Assembly: GCF_003313505.1 (NCBI RefSeq)
Contig: NZ_QMHO01000002.1
Coordinates: 62,001-126,000, forward strand
From: Pedobacter nanyangensis
GTDB taxonomy: Bacteria; Bacteroidota; Bacteroidia; Sphingobacteriales; Sphingobacteriaceae
Length of the DNA: 64,000 nucleotides
Direction: 5' to 3'
The translations under genes were made by a program, and so were the position numbers. How positions within the stretch are numbered: the first letter of the stretch is position 1; each line of letters opens with the position of its first letter. This document shows, in pieces, positions 7,731 to 16,846 of the stretch. Below the pieces are notes generated by a model. It saw nothing but the letters and a program-made list of their open reading frames with translations. It was not told the DNA's origin and ran no database searches.

Positions 7731-8537
7731 ATGACAAATACAACAGAAAACAAAGGATTGGAATTGAGAACCGTTAACGTAATCCGTTACGTAACGCCGT
7801 TAAGGGAAGGCGGTTCAATGCCCGCAATAGCCGAAGCCGATGACGGGTTTTTATATGTGCTCAAATTTAGGGGCGCCGGGCAGGGGCACAAAGCTTTAAT
7901 TTCCGAAATTATAGGCGGTGAAATTGCCCGTGCCTTAGGACTTAAAATGCCCGAATTGGTTTTTGCCAATTTAGATGAAGCCTTTGGGCGCACCGAGCCC
8001 GATGAGGAGATACAGGATCTTTTGAAAGCAAGTGTAGGTTTAAACCTGGCACTACATTATTTATCAGGAGCAATTACCTATGATCCTACCATTACCAAAA
8101 TAGATCCGGTTTTGGCCTCCAAAATAGTATGGATGGATTGCCTATTGACTAATATGGACAGAACCGCCCGCAATACCAATATGCTGTATTGGCATAAGGA
8201 ACTTTGGTTGATAGACCATGGCGCATCGCTATATTTCCACCACTCGTGGCAAAATTGGGAAGAGCAGGCCAAACGTCCATTTGTGTTGGTGAAGGACCAT
8301 GTACTGTTGCCGCAGGCTACTGAAATTGAATCTGTTGATACCGCGTTGAAAGCGATTTTAACACCACAGTTGATTGCCGACATTTTAGCGCTAATTCCCG
8401 ATGAATGGTTGGATGAGCGCCTCTTTGGAACTGCAGAGGCCCAACGTAATGCCTATGCCCATTTTTTAAATACCCGAATTGAAAATTCTTCAGTTTTTGT
8501 AAAAGAAGCCGAAAATGCAAGACAGACACTTATTTGA
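7731..8537 (+). CDS. HipA-like Ser/Thr kinase (lone catalytic domain)
   Basis: 268 residues with the kinase core of the HipA family but no N-terminal HipA-coupling domain. Visible elements: ATP-binding Lys45 in YVLKFRG, a glutamate-bearing helix (SEIIGGEIARALGL, 59-72), the catalytic loop NMDRTARNTNM with Asp143 and Asn148, and the metal-binding Asp162 in LWLIDHGASL. All expected active-site residues are therefore present. It overlaps the DUF3037 gene by 23 bases, implying co-translation. HipA-type kinases of toxin-antitoxin systems phosphorylate translation factors and pair with HipB; no HipB-like HTH gene is seen here, so this belongs to the HipA-like/DUF3037 pairing found in many bacteria. 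Substrate unknown. Confidence 0.88.
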   Translation: MTNTTENKGLELRTVNVIRYVTPLREGGSMPAIAEADDGFLYVLKFRGAGQGHKALISEIIGGEIARALGLKMPELVFANLDEAFGRTEPDEEIQDLLKASVGLNLALHYLSGAITYDPTITKIDPVLASKIVWMDCLLTNMDRTARNTNMLYWHKELWLIDHGASLYFHHSWQNWEEQAKRPFVLVKDHVLLPQATEIESVDTALKAILTPQLIADILALIPDEWLDERLFGTAEAQRNAYAHFLNTRIENSSVFVKEAENARQTLI

Positions 8538-8898
8538 GTATGCCGTGATTCGGGTTGTGCCTAGGGTAGAACGTGAAGAATTTATCAACGTTGGAATTAT
8601 TCTGTATTGCGCCAAGTTGAAATATCTAAAAGCTGTATTTCATGTGGAACCTCTAAAATTGAAGGCGTTAAATTGTGAATTGGAAACCTGTGTTATTGAA
8701 GATAACCTAAAAGCTATCGCAAATATTGGTGCTGGAGGGAAGGCCGCCGGCCCCATCGGACTATTGGATCTGGCCAGCCGTTTCAGGTGGCTAACCGCAA
8801 CCAGAAGCACAGTGGTACAATGTTCTAAAGTACATCCAGGCTTTTGCATCGATCCCGAAATTACATTAAAGGAGTTAATGGACAAATTGGTACTTTAA
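8515..8898 (+). CDS. DUF3037 protein, partner of HipA-like kinase
   Basis: 127 residues, soluble, matching the DUF3037 pattern: an N-terminal YAVIRVVPRVEREEFINVG segment, central helices, and a C-terminal half ending near a Cys-containing stretch. The ATG lies inside the end of the HipA-like gene in another frame (23-base overlap). Two terminators follow, so the operon has only two genes. Function is not established; tight coupling suggests it binds, regulates or is a substrate of the kinase (inference). Confidence 0.85.
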   Translation: MQDRHLFEYAVIRVVPRVEREEFINVGIILYCAKLKYLKAVFHVEPLKLKALNCELETCVIEDNLKAIANIGAGGKAAGPIGLLDLASRFRWLTATRSTVVQCSKVHPGFCIDPEITLKELMDKLVL

Positions 8899-8930
8899 TA
8901 GCCGCTCTAGTTGAACCAACTATTATAAAT

Positions 8931-8961
8931 AAAAGCCATTCCCAACGGGATGGCTTTTTTT
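8931..8961 (+). terminator. First of two tandem terminators after DUF3037
   Basis: AAAGCCAT-T-CCC pairs with GGGATGGCTTT, with one bulged base and an AAC loop, followed by seven T. It starts 33 bases after the DUF3037 stop. Confidence 0.85.
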
Positions 8962-8970
8962 GCGTAAAGA

Positions 8971-9002
8971 AAAACGGCAGCCCATCCAAGCTGCCGTTTT
9001 TT
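8971..9002 (+). terminator. Second tandem terminator
   Basis: A perfect stem AAAACGGCAG (8971-8980) with CTGCCGTTTT (8991-9000) around a 10-base loop, ending in T's. Together with the first it insulates the symporter gene downstream from read-through. Confidence 0.85.
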
Positions 9003-9306
9003 CAACCAAATATAAATTGTATGAACATTGAGGCAAATATAATAAAGTCTACTAAATTAGTAGTATTTATTTATTATTTTTTTTGATCATGTTACAGATG
9101 GGGGATAAGCCCTGTAAGAACCGTAGGTATTTTAAGATGATAGCTTGCTTTTTGCCCAAATACTATAATTTTTCAATTATGATGGCAATATCGTACATAA
9201 GGTTGTGAAGATTTTATAAATAAGCTAGCACGAAATGGTTTAAGTTTGCTTTCGCTTGACAGGTAGTTGGGCACAGTTAATAAACCTAACCAAATATAAA
9301 ACATTC
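9003..9306. other. Intergenic region before the symporter, with a candidate -7 box
   Basis: About 300 AT-rich bases with no credible gene. TAAGTTTG at 9241-9248 resembles a -7 box, but no good -33 is found 19-20 bases upstream. I see no operator palindrome or riboswitch. It probably holds the start of the carbohydrate-locus transcript. Confidence 0.4.
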
Positions 9307-10878
9307 ATGAAGAACCTTCCTATTTTAGATATATCTATCATCTTGCTCTATTTGCTGGCAATGGTATTGGTAGGTATATATTTTGCACGAAAAAACAAAA
9401 GCGCCGAACAGTTTACCAAGGCTTCGGGCAAAATACCTGGATGGGCAATAGGTTTATCTATTTACGCAACGTTTTTGAGTAGTAATACTTTTTTGGGAGT
9501 TCCCGGAAAAGCTTTTGGAGGCAATTGGAATGCTTTCGTATTCAGTATATCCATGCCTTTGGCAGCTTGGGTAGCCTCCAAGTACTTTGTCCCTTTTTAC
9601 CGTAGTGTAGGAGGTATATCTGCATATTCCCACTTAGAACACAGATTTGGGCCTTGGGCCAGAACCTACGCCGTAATTTGCTTTCTGTTAACACAGTTGG
9701 CACGTATGGGATCTATCTTTTTCGGTATCGCGTTAAGCCTACAGGCGTTAACGGGCTACAGTATGTCAACTGTAATGGTTGTGATGGGGATTAGCATCAT
9801 TATCTATACCGTAATGGGAGGTATGGAAGCCGTGATCTGGACTGAAGTGGTGCAAGGGATCATCAAAACCTTGGGCGCATTGCTCATCATTTACCTTATT
9901 GTGGCCGATATGCCTGGAGGGATTTCCAAAATCATTGATATTGGCACCGCCGATCATAAGTTTAGCTTGGGCAGCTTTTCGCCAAACCTCACTGAATCCA
10001 CCTTCTGGGTAGTGTTGTTCTACGGTTTCTTTATCAATCTCAACAACTTCGGGATGGATCAAAACTATGTGCAGCGTTACCATACGGCCAGTACCGAAAA
10101 AGAAGCTACCAAATCAGTTTGGTTATGCGTTTGGCTGTACGTGCCCGCCTCGCTGTTGTTCTTTATCATAGGAGTTTGCTTGTATGCATATTATCAGGTG
10201 CATCCAGAATTTACCGAAGTAATCAAAAGCCAAGTGGCCGCAGAGCGTTTGCCAACATCGGCAACACCGGCTCAAATTAGCGAAATGGCAGCCTCTTTAA
10301 AGCCAGCAGATTATGGCGATAAGGTAATGCCGCATTTTATGGTAAACAAAATTCCGGTGGGTTTGGTAGGACTGATCGTATCGGCCATCCTTTCGGCAGC
10401 CATGAGCACCATCAGCTCGGGAATGAACGCCTCGGCAACGGTGTTCACCGTTGATGTATTTAAAAGATATTTCAAGCCAGATTTAACAGATAAACAAAAC
10501 CTGCGCACCTTGCACGTTACCACAGTAATTTTTGGCTTAATGGGCATGGGCACTGGCTTGGCCATGATAGGGGTTAAAAGCTTGTTGGACATTTGGTGGG
10601 AGCTATCCGGAATATTCGCCGGTGGTATGTTGGGCTTGTTCCTTTTGGGCATGATCAGCAAAAAAGCCAAAAATACTGAAGCTTTTACGGCTACTTTAAT
10701 CGGTATTGCCGTAATCCTTTGGATGACTTTCTCCAGCTTCATTCCCGAGAAATATGAATTTTTGAGAAGTCCATTCCACAAAAACATGATCATCGTAGTG
10801 GGTACCCTCACCATTTTCTTGGCAGGGGTTATCATCACCAAATTAAAAGGAAACAAACAGGCTGCCTCGGAAGCATAG
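9307..10878 (+). CDS. Sodium:solute symporter (SSS family)
   Basis: Inner-membrane Na+-coupled importer, 523 residues from the ATG at 9307 (MKNLPILDISIILLYLL). The upstream extension to 9256 adds 17 atypical residues and is rejected. About 13-14 hydrophobic segments are visible. Family features include YFARKNKSAEQFTKASGKIPGWAIGLS near the start, GGMEAVIWTEVVQG in the middle and the SAAMSTISSGMNASATVFTVD stretch that carries Na2-site residues. Sequence does not fix the substrate. Because a DapA/NanA-type aldolase follows after 42 bases, the cargo is probably a sugar acid or aminosugar monomer released by this locus (inference). Confidence 0.93.
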   Translation: MKNLPILDISIILLYLLAMVLVGIYFARKNKSAEQFTKASGKIPGWAIGLSIYATFLSSNTFLGVPGKAFGGNWNAFVFSISMPLAAWVASKYFVPFYRSVGGISAYSHLEHRFGPWARTYAVICFLLTQLARMGSIFFGIALSLQALTGYSMSTVMVVMGISIIIYTVMGGMEAVIWTEVVQGIIKTLGALLIIYLIVADMPGGISKIIDIGTADHKFSLGSFSPNLTESTFWVVLFYGFFINLNNFGMDQNYVQRYHTASTEKEATKSVWLCVWLYVPASLLFFIIGVCLYAYYQVHPEFTEVIKSQVAAERLPTSATPAQISEMAASLKPADYGDKVMPHFMVNKIPVGLVGLIVSAILSAAMSTISSGMNASATVFTVDVFKRYFKPDLTDKQNLRTLHVTTVIFGLMGMGTGLAMIGVKSLLDIWWELSGIFAGGMLGLFLLGMISKKAKNTEAFTATLIGIAVILWMTFSSFIPEKYEFLRSPFHKNMIIVVGTLTIFLAGVIITKLKGNKQAASEA

Positions 10879-10920
10879 CATTTGATCGATTTTGAATTAA
10901 GAAGATTTTAAGAAGATAAC

Positions 10921-11859
10921 ATGAACACAAAAAAAGGATTTATCCCAGTAATGCTTACGCCGTTTAAAGACAATGGTGCGGTAGATTTTGATGGATTGAC
11001 CAAGTTGACCGAACTTTATCTGGAAGCTGGCGCCGCTGGACTATTTGCCAATTGCCTATCTAGCGAGATGTTTGAGCTTTCTGAAGATGAGCGAATTGCC
11101 ACCGTAAAACACGTAGTGAAATTGGCCGAAGGGAAAGTGCCGGTGGTAGCTACGGGAACTTTTGGAGGTGAGATTGCCAAACAGGCTGATTTTGTAAAAC
11201 GAATTTATGATACCAAGGTGGATGCCGTGATCGGTATTACCGGATTATTGGCCGAAGAAAATGACAGTGATGAGGTGTTTGAAGCCAATGTACATCGCTT
11301 ATTGCAGCAAACGGAAAATATACCCCTGGGTTTTTACGAGTGCCCGGTACCTTATAAAAGAGTAATTACGCCAAAGCAACTTGGAGATTTGGTAGCTACC
11401 GGTAGGGTAACCTATCATAAAGACACCTGTTTGGATATTAAACAAATAAGGGAAAAGCTTGCGTTAACCAAAGACGCTCCAAATTTTGGGCTGTATGATG
11501 CCTACATGGTACATGCGGTAGAGTCTTTAAAAGCCGGCTCGGCAGGTTTATCCTGCATACAGGGCAATTATTTCCCTGAATTGTTGGTTTGGCTTTGCAA
11601 TCATTACAACAGTGCTGGCCTGCAAAATGAGGTGGCATTGGTACAGCAGTTTTTTATTGACCAAATGGATGTCATGCACGACGTATATCCAACGGTTGCA
11701 AAATATTATCTCCAAAAAAGAGGATTGCAGATTTCAACTTTTACCCGCAGAACTGGCATTGGCGAGTTTAATGCGGAAGTGAAAGCTAAAGTTGACCAAC
11801 TCTTTGAAGATTATGCCAGCTTAAGGGAGCGAGTAAACCTCGAAAGCGTATTGGCATAA
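10921..11859 (+). CDS. DapA/NanA-family aldolase (dihydrodipicolinate synthase family)
   Basis: A 312-residue TIM-barrel class I aldolase or lyase. The Schiff-base lysine is Lys167 (TYHKDTC) and the family tyrosine is Tyr139 (GFYECP). The usual GTTGE/GSTGE motif that binds the carboxylate of pyruvate is replaced by CLSSE in FANCLSSEMFELSEDER, so this is neither a typical DapA nor a typical sialate lyase. Placement next to a symporter and upstream of SusCD points to catabolism of a 2-keto-3-deoxy sugar acid or an N-acetylneuraminate-like sugar, not lysine synthesis. A terminator follows. The reaction is likely aldol cleavage giving pyruvate; the substrate is unknown. Confidence 0.9.
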   Translation: MNTKKGFIPVMLTPFKDNGAVDFDGLTKLTELYLEAGAAGLFANCLSSEMFELSEDERIATVKHVVKLAEGKVPVVATGTFGGEIAKQADFVKRIYDTKVDAVIGITGLLAEENDSDEVFEANVHRLLQQTENIPLGFYECPVPYKRVITPKQLGDLVATGRVTYHKDTCLDIKQIREKLALTKDAPNFGLYDAYMVHAVESLKAGSAGLSCIQGNYFPELLVWLCNHYNSAGLQNEVALVQQFFIDQMDVMHDVYPTVAKYYLQKRGLQISTFTRRTGIGEFNAEVKAKVDQLFEDYASLRERVNLESVLA

Positions 11860-11898
11860 AAGTAAATGGTCTGTAATGGATTATTATTTTTGGTTTGG

Positions 11899-11925
11899 GC
11901 TCCTGCTAATAGTAGGAGCTTTTTT
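11899..11925 (+). terminator. Intrinsic terminator between the aldolase and VCBS genes
   Basis: GCTCCTGCT (11899-11907) pairs with AGTAGGAGC (11911-11919; one G-T pair), followed by six T. It separates symporter/aldolase from the next gene, or attenuates it. Confidence 0.85.
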
Positions 11926-11936
11926 ATGAAACAATC

Positions 11937-13907
11937 ATGATGAAAACAAAATTGGTGTTGGGCATAGCTTTAAGCTTATCCCTAAATTTTGCGCAAGCAC
12001 AACAGGCAAGCCCGGCCCTAATCAGCGGACAGCCTATAAAAAATGGCAATTCAAGTGGCTACGGGCGGCTTTCGCTACCATTTTACAATGGCCATAATAT
12101 GGGATTTGCCGCAGTAAAAAATAAGCAGCCAAAAGACCTGTTCCTGCAGGGTACCGATGGCCATGGCAGGGGCACCTATTTGTATGTTTACAAGGGATTA
12201 TCGCCAGAAGGCATACCAATTTTTGCCGAACCAGTAAAAATTACCGTGCCTTTTGAAGATAAGGGCGATAACAGGGGACTCATTGTTCAGGATAAAAGTG
12301 GAAAAATTTACGGCGTATGGGCATTTGGACAAACCCTCCGCTATGCTGAATTTAACAAAAGCAACCTCAGCTTTGCGGAATTAAAGCGCATCAATATCAA
12401 AGGACAGCCCAGAGGCTATGCTAATTTTGGGATTGTACCGCTAAAGGATGGCAGGTTACAGTTCCTGTTTTCGGTTGGACAAGAGGGCGTGTTTAGCAAC
12501 GGAAAGGATTTTCCCAAAATGATTACCTACAATGCCGAAGGCTTTTGGCCCTACGAGCTCCGTAAAATGGGGGTGTTTGGTGGCATAGCCGATGGCTTGG
12601 AAACCCAAACCGTTCATATCAAGCAATTAACAGAACTTGACCAAGCCTTATTTACCATTGATGGTTTTGTGAAATTTACCATGGCCAATAATAGTTACGT
12701 ACTTTCGGGAACCCGTTTGGGCAATGTGTTATTTTACAAGCTGGATGAAAGCGCAGGGACACTCTCTAAACGTAAACATGCCGTTAATCAGGATGGGGTG
12801 CTGTTGCGCAATCCGGGGGTACATTCTTCGCCAGCCTATTTTTTTGATGGTGAGCAAAGCCAAGGTTTAATTACAGTAGGTGAGGGCGGCGTGTATTATT
12901 ATAAAAACACCAATAAGATAGACAGGAACGGTAACTTGGTGATGCAAGAACCTGTGCATGTACTTCAGCAAAATCCAAAAGTGTACGGTGGCTCCTTGGT
13001 GCAGCCGTCGGTAGCTGATTGGGATGGAGATGGTAAGTTAGATATCATTGCAGGCAATTCTATGGGATTTTTGTTCTTCTATAAAAATACGGGAAGCAAC
13101 CAGCACCCTATTTACGGCGATCCACAGCCCTTAGTGGCCGATGGCAAGGTAATCCATGTGCAACCAGGCTATCGCGAGGATATCCAAGGACCGGGTGAAG
13201 CCAGATGGGGCTATACCTCGCCAAATGTTATTGATTGGGATGGCGACGGTTTATTGGATATTTTAACTGGCGACAGCCGTGGCAAGTTTATGGTTTACCT
13301 TAATATTGGCACTAAAACCGCTCCGAAACTGGACCGCGAGCATACGCTGTATCTTGATGGCATGGATATGTACGGCACTTGGCGTACCCGGCCAGGTGCT
13401 GCAAAACTAGGCGGCAGAATGGCTTACATCACCTTGGATAAGGATGACGAGTTTCACCTTTATTGGCAGTTGGACAAATACAACTTGGAAGATGGCGGCA
13501 AGCTAAAAATGGGCGATAAAAATATTAGAGGAAATAAACTTGGCGGTGGTACCGTAGGTCGTGCAAAGTTTGAAATTGTAGATTGGGATGGCGATGGCGT
13601 GAAAGACCTGTTGGTAGGTACTTACGGCAAACAATCTATTCCCGACACCCTGAACGGACTTCCAGTTAACATGAAACCTAAACGAGGATCAACCATTCTT
13701 TTCCTGAAAAATAGCGGTACCGAGGTAAAACCCAATTACGAATTTCCAAAAGTGTTGAAGTTTAAGGGACAGAATATTTCGTTGGGCGGGCATGAGATAG
13801 GTGGCTGTGTGGCGGCTATTGGCCCGGGCAGCAACCCCATGAATTTGGTAGTTGGTATAGAAACGGGTGTATTTATGTTTTACGATAAGAAAGACTTGAG
13901 CTGGTGA
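11937..13907 (+). CDS. Secreted VCBS/FG-GAP beta-propeller protein
   Basis: 656 residues with a signal peptide (cleavage likely after NFAQAQ). At least three copies of the calcium-binding motif WDGDGxxD (DWDGDGKLDII, DWDGDGLLDIL, DWDGDGVKDLL) mark a VCBS/FG-GAP-type propeller. Between blades lie segments not typical of plain repeats: IQGPGEARWGYT at 416-427 and TWRTRPGAAKLGG. The same two segments recur in the VCBS protein at 29464, so they define a shared subfamily. No T9SS tail or lipobox is seen, suggesting periplasmic location. No activity can be assigned; a carbohydrate-binding or lyase/hydrolase role is inferred from the locus. Confidence 0.85.
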   Translation: MMKTKLVLGIALSLSLNFAQAQQASPALISGQPIKNGNSSGYGRLSLPFYNGHNMGFAAVKNKQPKDLFLQGTDGHGRGTYLYVYKGLSPEGIPIFAEPVKITVPFEDKGDNRGLIVQDKSGKIYGVWAFGQTLRYAEFNKSNLSFAELKRINIKGQPRGYANFGIVPLKDGRLQFLFSVGQEGVFSNGKDFPKMITYNAEGFWPYELRKMGVFGGIADGLETQTVHIKQLTELDQALFTIDGFVKFTMANNSYVLSGTRLGNVLFYKLDESAGTLSKRKHAVNQDGVLLRNPGVHSSPAYFFDGEQSQGLITVGEGGVYYYKNTNKIDRNGNLVMQEPVHVLQQNPKVYGGSLVQPSVADWDGDGKLDIIAGNSMGFLFFYKNTGSNQHPIYGDPQPLVADGKVIHVQPGYREDIQGPGEARWGYTSPNVIDWDGDGLLDILTGDSRGKFMVYLNIGTKTAPKLDREHTLYLDGMDMYGTWRTRPGAAKLGGRMAYITLDKDDEFHLYWQLDKYNLEDGGKLKMGDKNIRGNKLGGGTVGRAKFEIVDWDGDGVKDLLVGTYGKQSIPDTLNGLPVNMKPKRGSTILFLKNSGTEVKPNYEFPKVLKFKGQNISLGGHEIGGCVAAIGPGSNPMNLVVGIETGVFMFYDKKDLSW

Positions 13908-14271
13908 GGCCTTCATTTAAGAACTCGTTATTTTCGGCACCTTAGGCACCGAGGAACATTTTAGTTTTCTGCAAGTGCTTAGATAAACGAAGGTGCCTTG
14001 GCCGTTTGATGCATTTTAGCGTTTTATATATTTAAGAACATCTATTGGCCAAATCCGTCATTTCGAGAAATGAGAAATCCCATGGTTACCATTAATATGA
14101 TGGACAACCTATGGCTGATATTGAAGAGTCTTATCTCCCAAATGTGCCCAGTAAAAAGCAGATAGATTCTCAAATGATAATATCCTACAAACATTAGCGA
14201 ATAATAGATAAAATAACAGTATTGCAGTTCGGTAACTTTAAATAACTGAATATATACCCTCTGTACACTGT
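13908..14271. other. 364-base intergenic region with no credible gene
   Basis: The first ~130 bases contain GGCACCTTAGGCACC and AAGGTGCCTTGG in loosely inverted arrangement, resembling degenerate dispersed repeats; similar CACCTTAGGCAC text occurs near 61461. The rest is AT-rich. A minus-strand open frame (14042-14302) overlaps the next gene and looks spurious. No TAnnTTTG box is seen. Confidence 0.5.
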
Positions 14272-14949
14272 ATGAAAAAGAAAACCTCTTTGTTGGCCGC
14301 ATGCCATTATTCTTTTTTGGTCAAGAATTTTTTTTTGCTGACCATCTTGTTATTTACCGGAACTTTAGTTCAAGCGCAAATCTTAGCATGGCAATTTGCC
14401 CTTCCTGAACCTACAAAAGGCGTGGAAACCAGTATAGGAGCCACTACCGTTCACGAATTTTTGGAAACCTCCTTGCTTACCAGAGGCAAAGGGGTATTGC
14501 CTAAACAAGGCAATAGCCGAGGTTTTAGCGGTAATTTTGGGGTTGACGAAAGCTTTGAGGAAGCTCAAAAATCAAACTCCTACTTTCAATTTGAGGTAAA
14601 GCCCAAAAAAGGATATCAGTTTTCTTTAACCAGTTTAAAAGCTACCTTGAGAAGGCAAGAGCAATCGGCACATATCTACCAGTGGACTTACAGCCTCGAT
14701 GGCAAAAACTTTATCAAAATAGCAGAAAGTGCCAACGTTACCTCTATCCACAATAACGGAGCCGTACAGGCGCCTATTGACCTCTCTCAAATCAAAGCGC
14801 TTCAACAGGTAAATAAACCAATTATCCTACGTCTATACGCTTGGGGCGGTTTAACCAATCAAGGAAAAGCCATTGCTTTTGGCTTCGGAAAATCAGATGC
14901 TAAAGGTAGCAATGCCTTAACACTGGAAGGTACAGTTAATAAGAGATAA
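14272..14949 (+). CDS. Secreted protein with a single copy of an unnamed ~190-residue domain
   Basis: 225 residues with a long N-terminal signal sequence ending near TLVQAQ. The mature part is one copy of a domain shared with the next two genes: an ILAWQF start, LLTRGKG, then NSYFQFEVKPKKGYQFSL, a LRRQEQSAHIYQWTYSLDG core, IDLSQIKALQ, LRLYAWGG, and a closing LTLEGTVNK. The pattern suggests a beta-sandwich. It lacks the T9SS tail of its two paralogues, so it may stay in the periplasm. No family name is known to me. The gap to the next gene is 29 bases, so it is probably co-transcribed. Confidence 0.75.
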   Translation: MKKKTSLLAACHYSFLVKNFFLLTILLFTGTLVQAQILAWQFALPEPTKGVETSIGATTVHEFLETSLLTRGKGVLPKQGNSRGFSGNFGVDESFEEAQKSNSYFQFEVKPKKGYQFSLTSLKATLRRQEQSAHIYQWTYSLDGKNFIKIAESANVTSIHNNGAVQAPIDLSQIKALQQVNKPIILRLYAWGGLTNQGKAIAFGFGKSDAKGSNALTLEGTVNKR

Positions 14950-14978
14950 AATAAACCAAACAAACTAAATAAAAGCGT

Positions 14979-16772
14979 ATGAAGAAACTTTTACTAATTA
15001 CAGGTTTAACCCTTATCAGCGTTTTCGCTCGTGGACAAATACTTGCGTGGGATTTTTTCAGCAACACCTCTACCGCAACTTCTTACAATTCAACCTATAA
15101 TAACCCTGATGTGGATGCCTCCGTTTTAACCAGGGGAAGTGGCGCAGGAGCTGGCGGAGGATATTCTTACGGTTTCTCTATTCGATTTGTAGAAGGTGCC
15201 AATAGTTACGAAAATGCAAAAGCTAACAATGCTTATGTAGAATTTAAGGTAAAGAGTGCCTCCGCATACCTATCATTAGAGGGCATTGATGTGAAGCTAA
15301 GATCGCATTCATTAGGGGCCACAAAATATCGCTGGGCGTATAAAAGACCCGAGGATGCCGATTTCGTTCCTCTGGGTACCGCCGATGGAAATTTTCCGGC
15401 TTATGATTCTGCAAATGACACCGGCATACCGCAACCTACCTTAGAATTAAGTTCTGTAAGTGCTTTACAGGGAATACCCGCAAATACAGAAGTAATATTC
15501 AGGTTGTATGGATGGGGAGGAGTAGGCACAACCGGTAATAATACTTCCGCTATTGGTAAGTCATCTTCTGCTCAAGGATCTATTTCTTTGATGCTGAGAG
15601 GTGTCTCAACTTCGTCGCCTATCAGCTTGTCTACCGATAAACAGATCGTTTCATGGCAGTGGGCTGCTTTAGGGGCATCCACGACCAATCCCATTGCTGA
15701 TCCGGTTTCCGCCACCAACTACGATGCAAACTTAAGTTCCTATACCTTGTCCAGAGGAGCGGGATTAACAGCAGCGGCATACCAAAGAGCCTTCGCTTCT
15801 ACTTTGGCGGCAACTTCAACCAGTTTGGCAGATGCCGAAGCTGCAAATGAATATTATCAAATCACGTTAAGTTCTAATTCCGGATATTATAAAACTTTAT
15901 CTTCTTTACTTTATAGAATAAGAAGAACAGCTGCGGGACCCACGTCATATCAATGGAAATATAGTATTGATGGGGAACCTGAAGTGAATATCGGGACCAG
16001 TGGAACTTTTCCTGCACCTGCGGCGGGGTCTGATGGTGTAGATATGTATTTGGATTTACAAGGAATTAATGCTTTGAAGAATATACCGTCTAACAAAAAC
16101 ATCACCTTGAAAATTTATATATGGGGCAATGCCTCTACTGCGGCCGCTTTTGGTTTTGGCCGATTTACCCACAACACCACAGATTTTAGCAGCTTATACC
16201 TCAGAGGTATCGTTAGCGCAACGCTACCCATAACTTTAACCTCGTTTAAGGCAACTAAACAAACCAATTCGGTACGTTTAAATTGGTACACCTCTGCTGA
16301 AAACGGCAATAGCCACTTTGAAGTATTAAGGGCCGGTGATGATCAAAAATTTTTGAGCATTGGCAAAGTCAATGGAAGCGGTACAACCAGCACGGCTAAA
16401 GGGTATGCGTTAACAGATTATAAGCCATTATTAGGAGGAAATTATTACAAACTTGTACAAACAGATATCAATGGCGATTTTAAAGAAGTAGGTGATGTAC
16501 AACATGTACAATTTAATTTTTCAAAAACCTCTTTAACAGTGTTGCAACAAGAAGATCAGTCAACGGTTAAAGCTTTACTGACTATTGACAAGGCAGATCA
16601 AGCAAATGTTTTGGTGTACAATGTTTCGGGCAATGCGCTTTATCAGGGTCAAGTTGCCTTTAATAGCGGTGTTAATGAAATTTTACTCCCAATTCATTTA
16701 AACAGGGGGATGTATATCTTGAAAGTTAAAACACAATCAGGAGCAATATGGCAAACAAAATTTGTGAGATAA
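14979..16772 (+). CDS. T9SS cargo protein with two copies of the unnamed domain
   Basis: 597 residues. Signal peptide ends near FARGQ. Two copies of the ~190-residue domain follow (about 20-207, opening ILAWDFF; about 215-408, opening IVSWQWA), each with the LxRGxG, YxWxYSIDG and LKIYxWG/LRLYGWGG landmarks. Next is a fibronectin-like linker (LTSFKATKQTNSVRLNWYT) common in secreted Bacteroidota proteins, then a type A T9SS C-terminal domain ending GMYILKVKTQSGAIWQTKFVR-like, split as GMYILKVKTQSG and a final KFVR. It should therefore be exported across the outer membrane and anchored or released. A binding role for the domain is inference. Confidence 0.8.
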   Translation: MKKLLLITGLTLISVFARGQILAWDFFSNTSTATSYNSTYNNPDVDASVLTRGSGAGAGGGYSYGFSIRFVEGANSYENAKANNAYVEFKVKSASAYLSLEGIDVKLRSHSLGATKYRWAYKRPEDADFVPLGTADGNFPAYDSANDTGIPQPTLELSSVSALQGIPANTEVIFRLYGWGGVGTTGNNTSAIGKSSSAQGSISLMLRGVSTSSPISLSTDKQIVSWQWAALGASTTNPIADPVSATNYDANLSSYTLSRGAGLTAAAYQRAFASTLAATSTSLADAEAANEYYQITLSSNSGYYKTLSSLLYRIRRTAAGPTSYQWKYSIDGEPEVNIGTSGTFPAPAAGSDGVDMYLDLQGINALKNIPSNKNITLKIYIWGNASTAAAFGFGRFTHNTTDFSSLYLRGIVSATLPITLTSFKATKQTNSVRLNWYTSAENGNSHFEVLRAGDDQKFLSIGKVNGSGTTSTAKGYALTDYKPLLGGNYYKLVQTDINGDFKEVGDVQHVQFNFSKTSLTVLQQEDQSTVKALLTIDKADQANVLVYNVSGNALYQGQVAFNSGVNEILLPIHLNRGMYILKVKTQSGAIWQTKFVR

Positions 16773-16846
16773 AAATGTTTTTGATGCTTATGCTGTAAGC
16801 CTTTTTGTCATTTTAGAACTAAATAAACCAATATAAACCAAACTAT

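Noticed and set aside
8844..9086. 80-residue open frame after DUF3037
   Set aside because: It crosses two intrinsic terminators and overlaps the end of DUF3037.
14042..14302. Minus-strand 86-residue open frame
   Set aside because: It overlaps the start of a secreted-protein gene, and its composition and lack of context make it unlikely.
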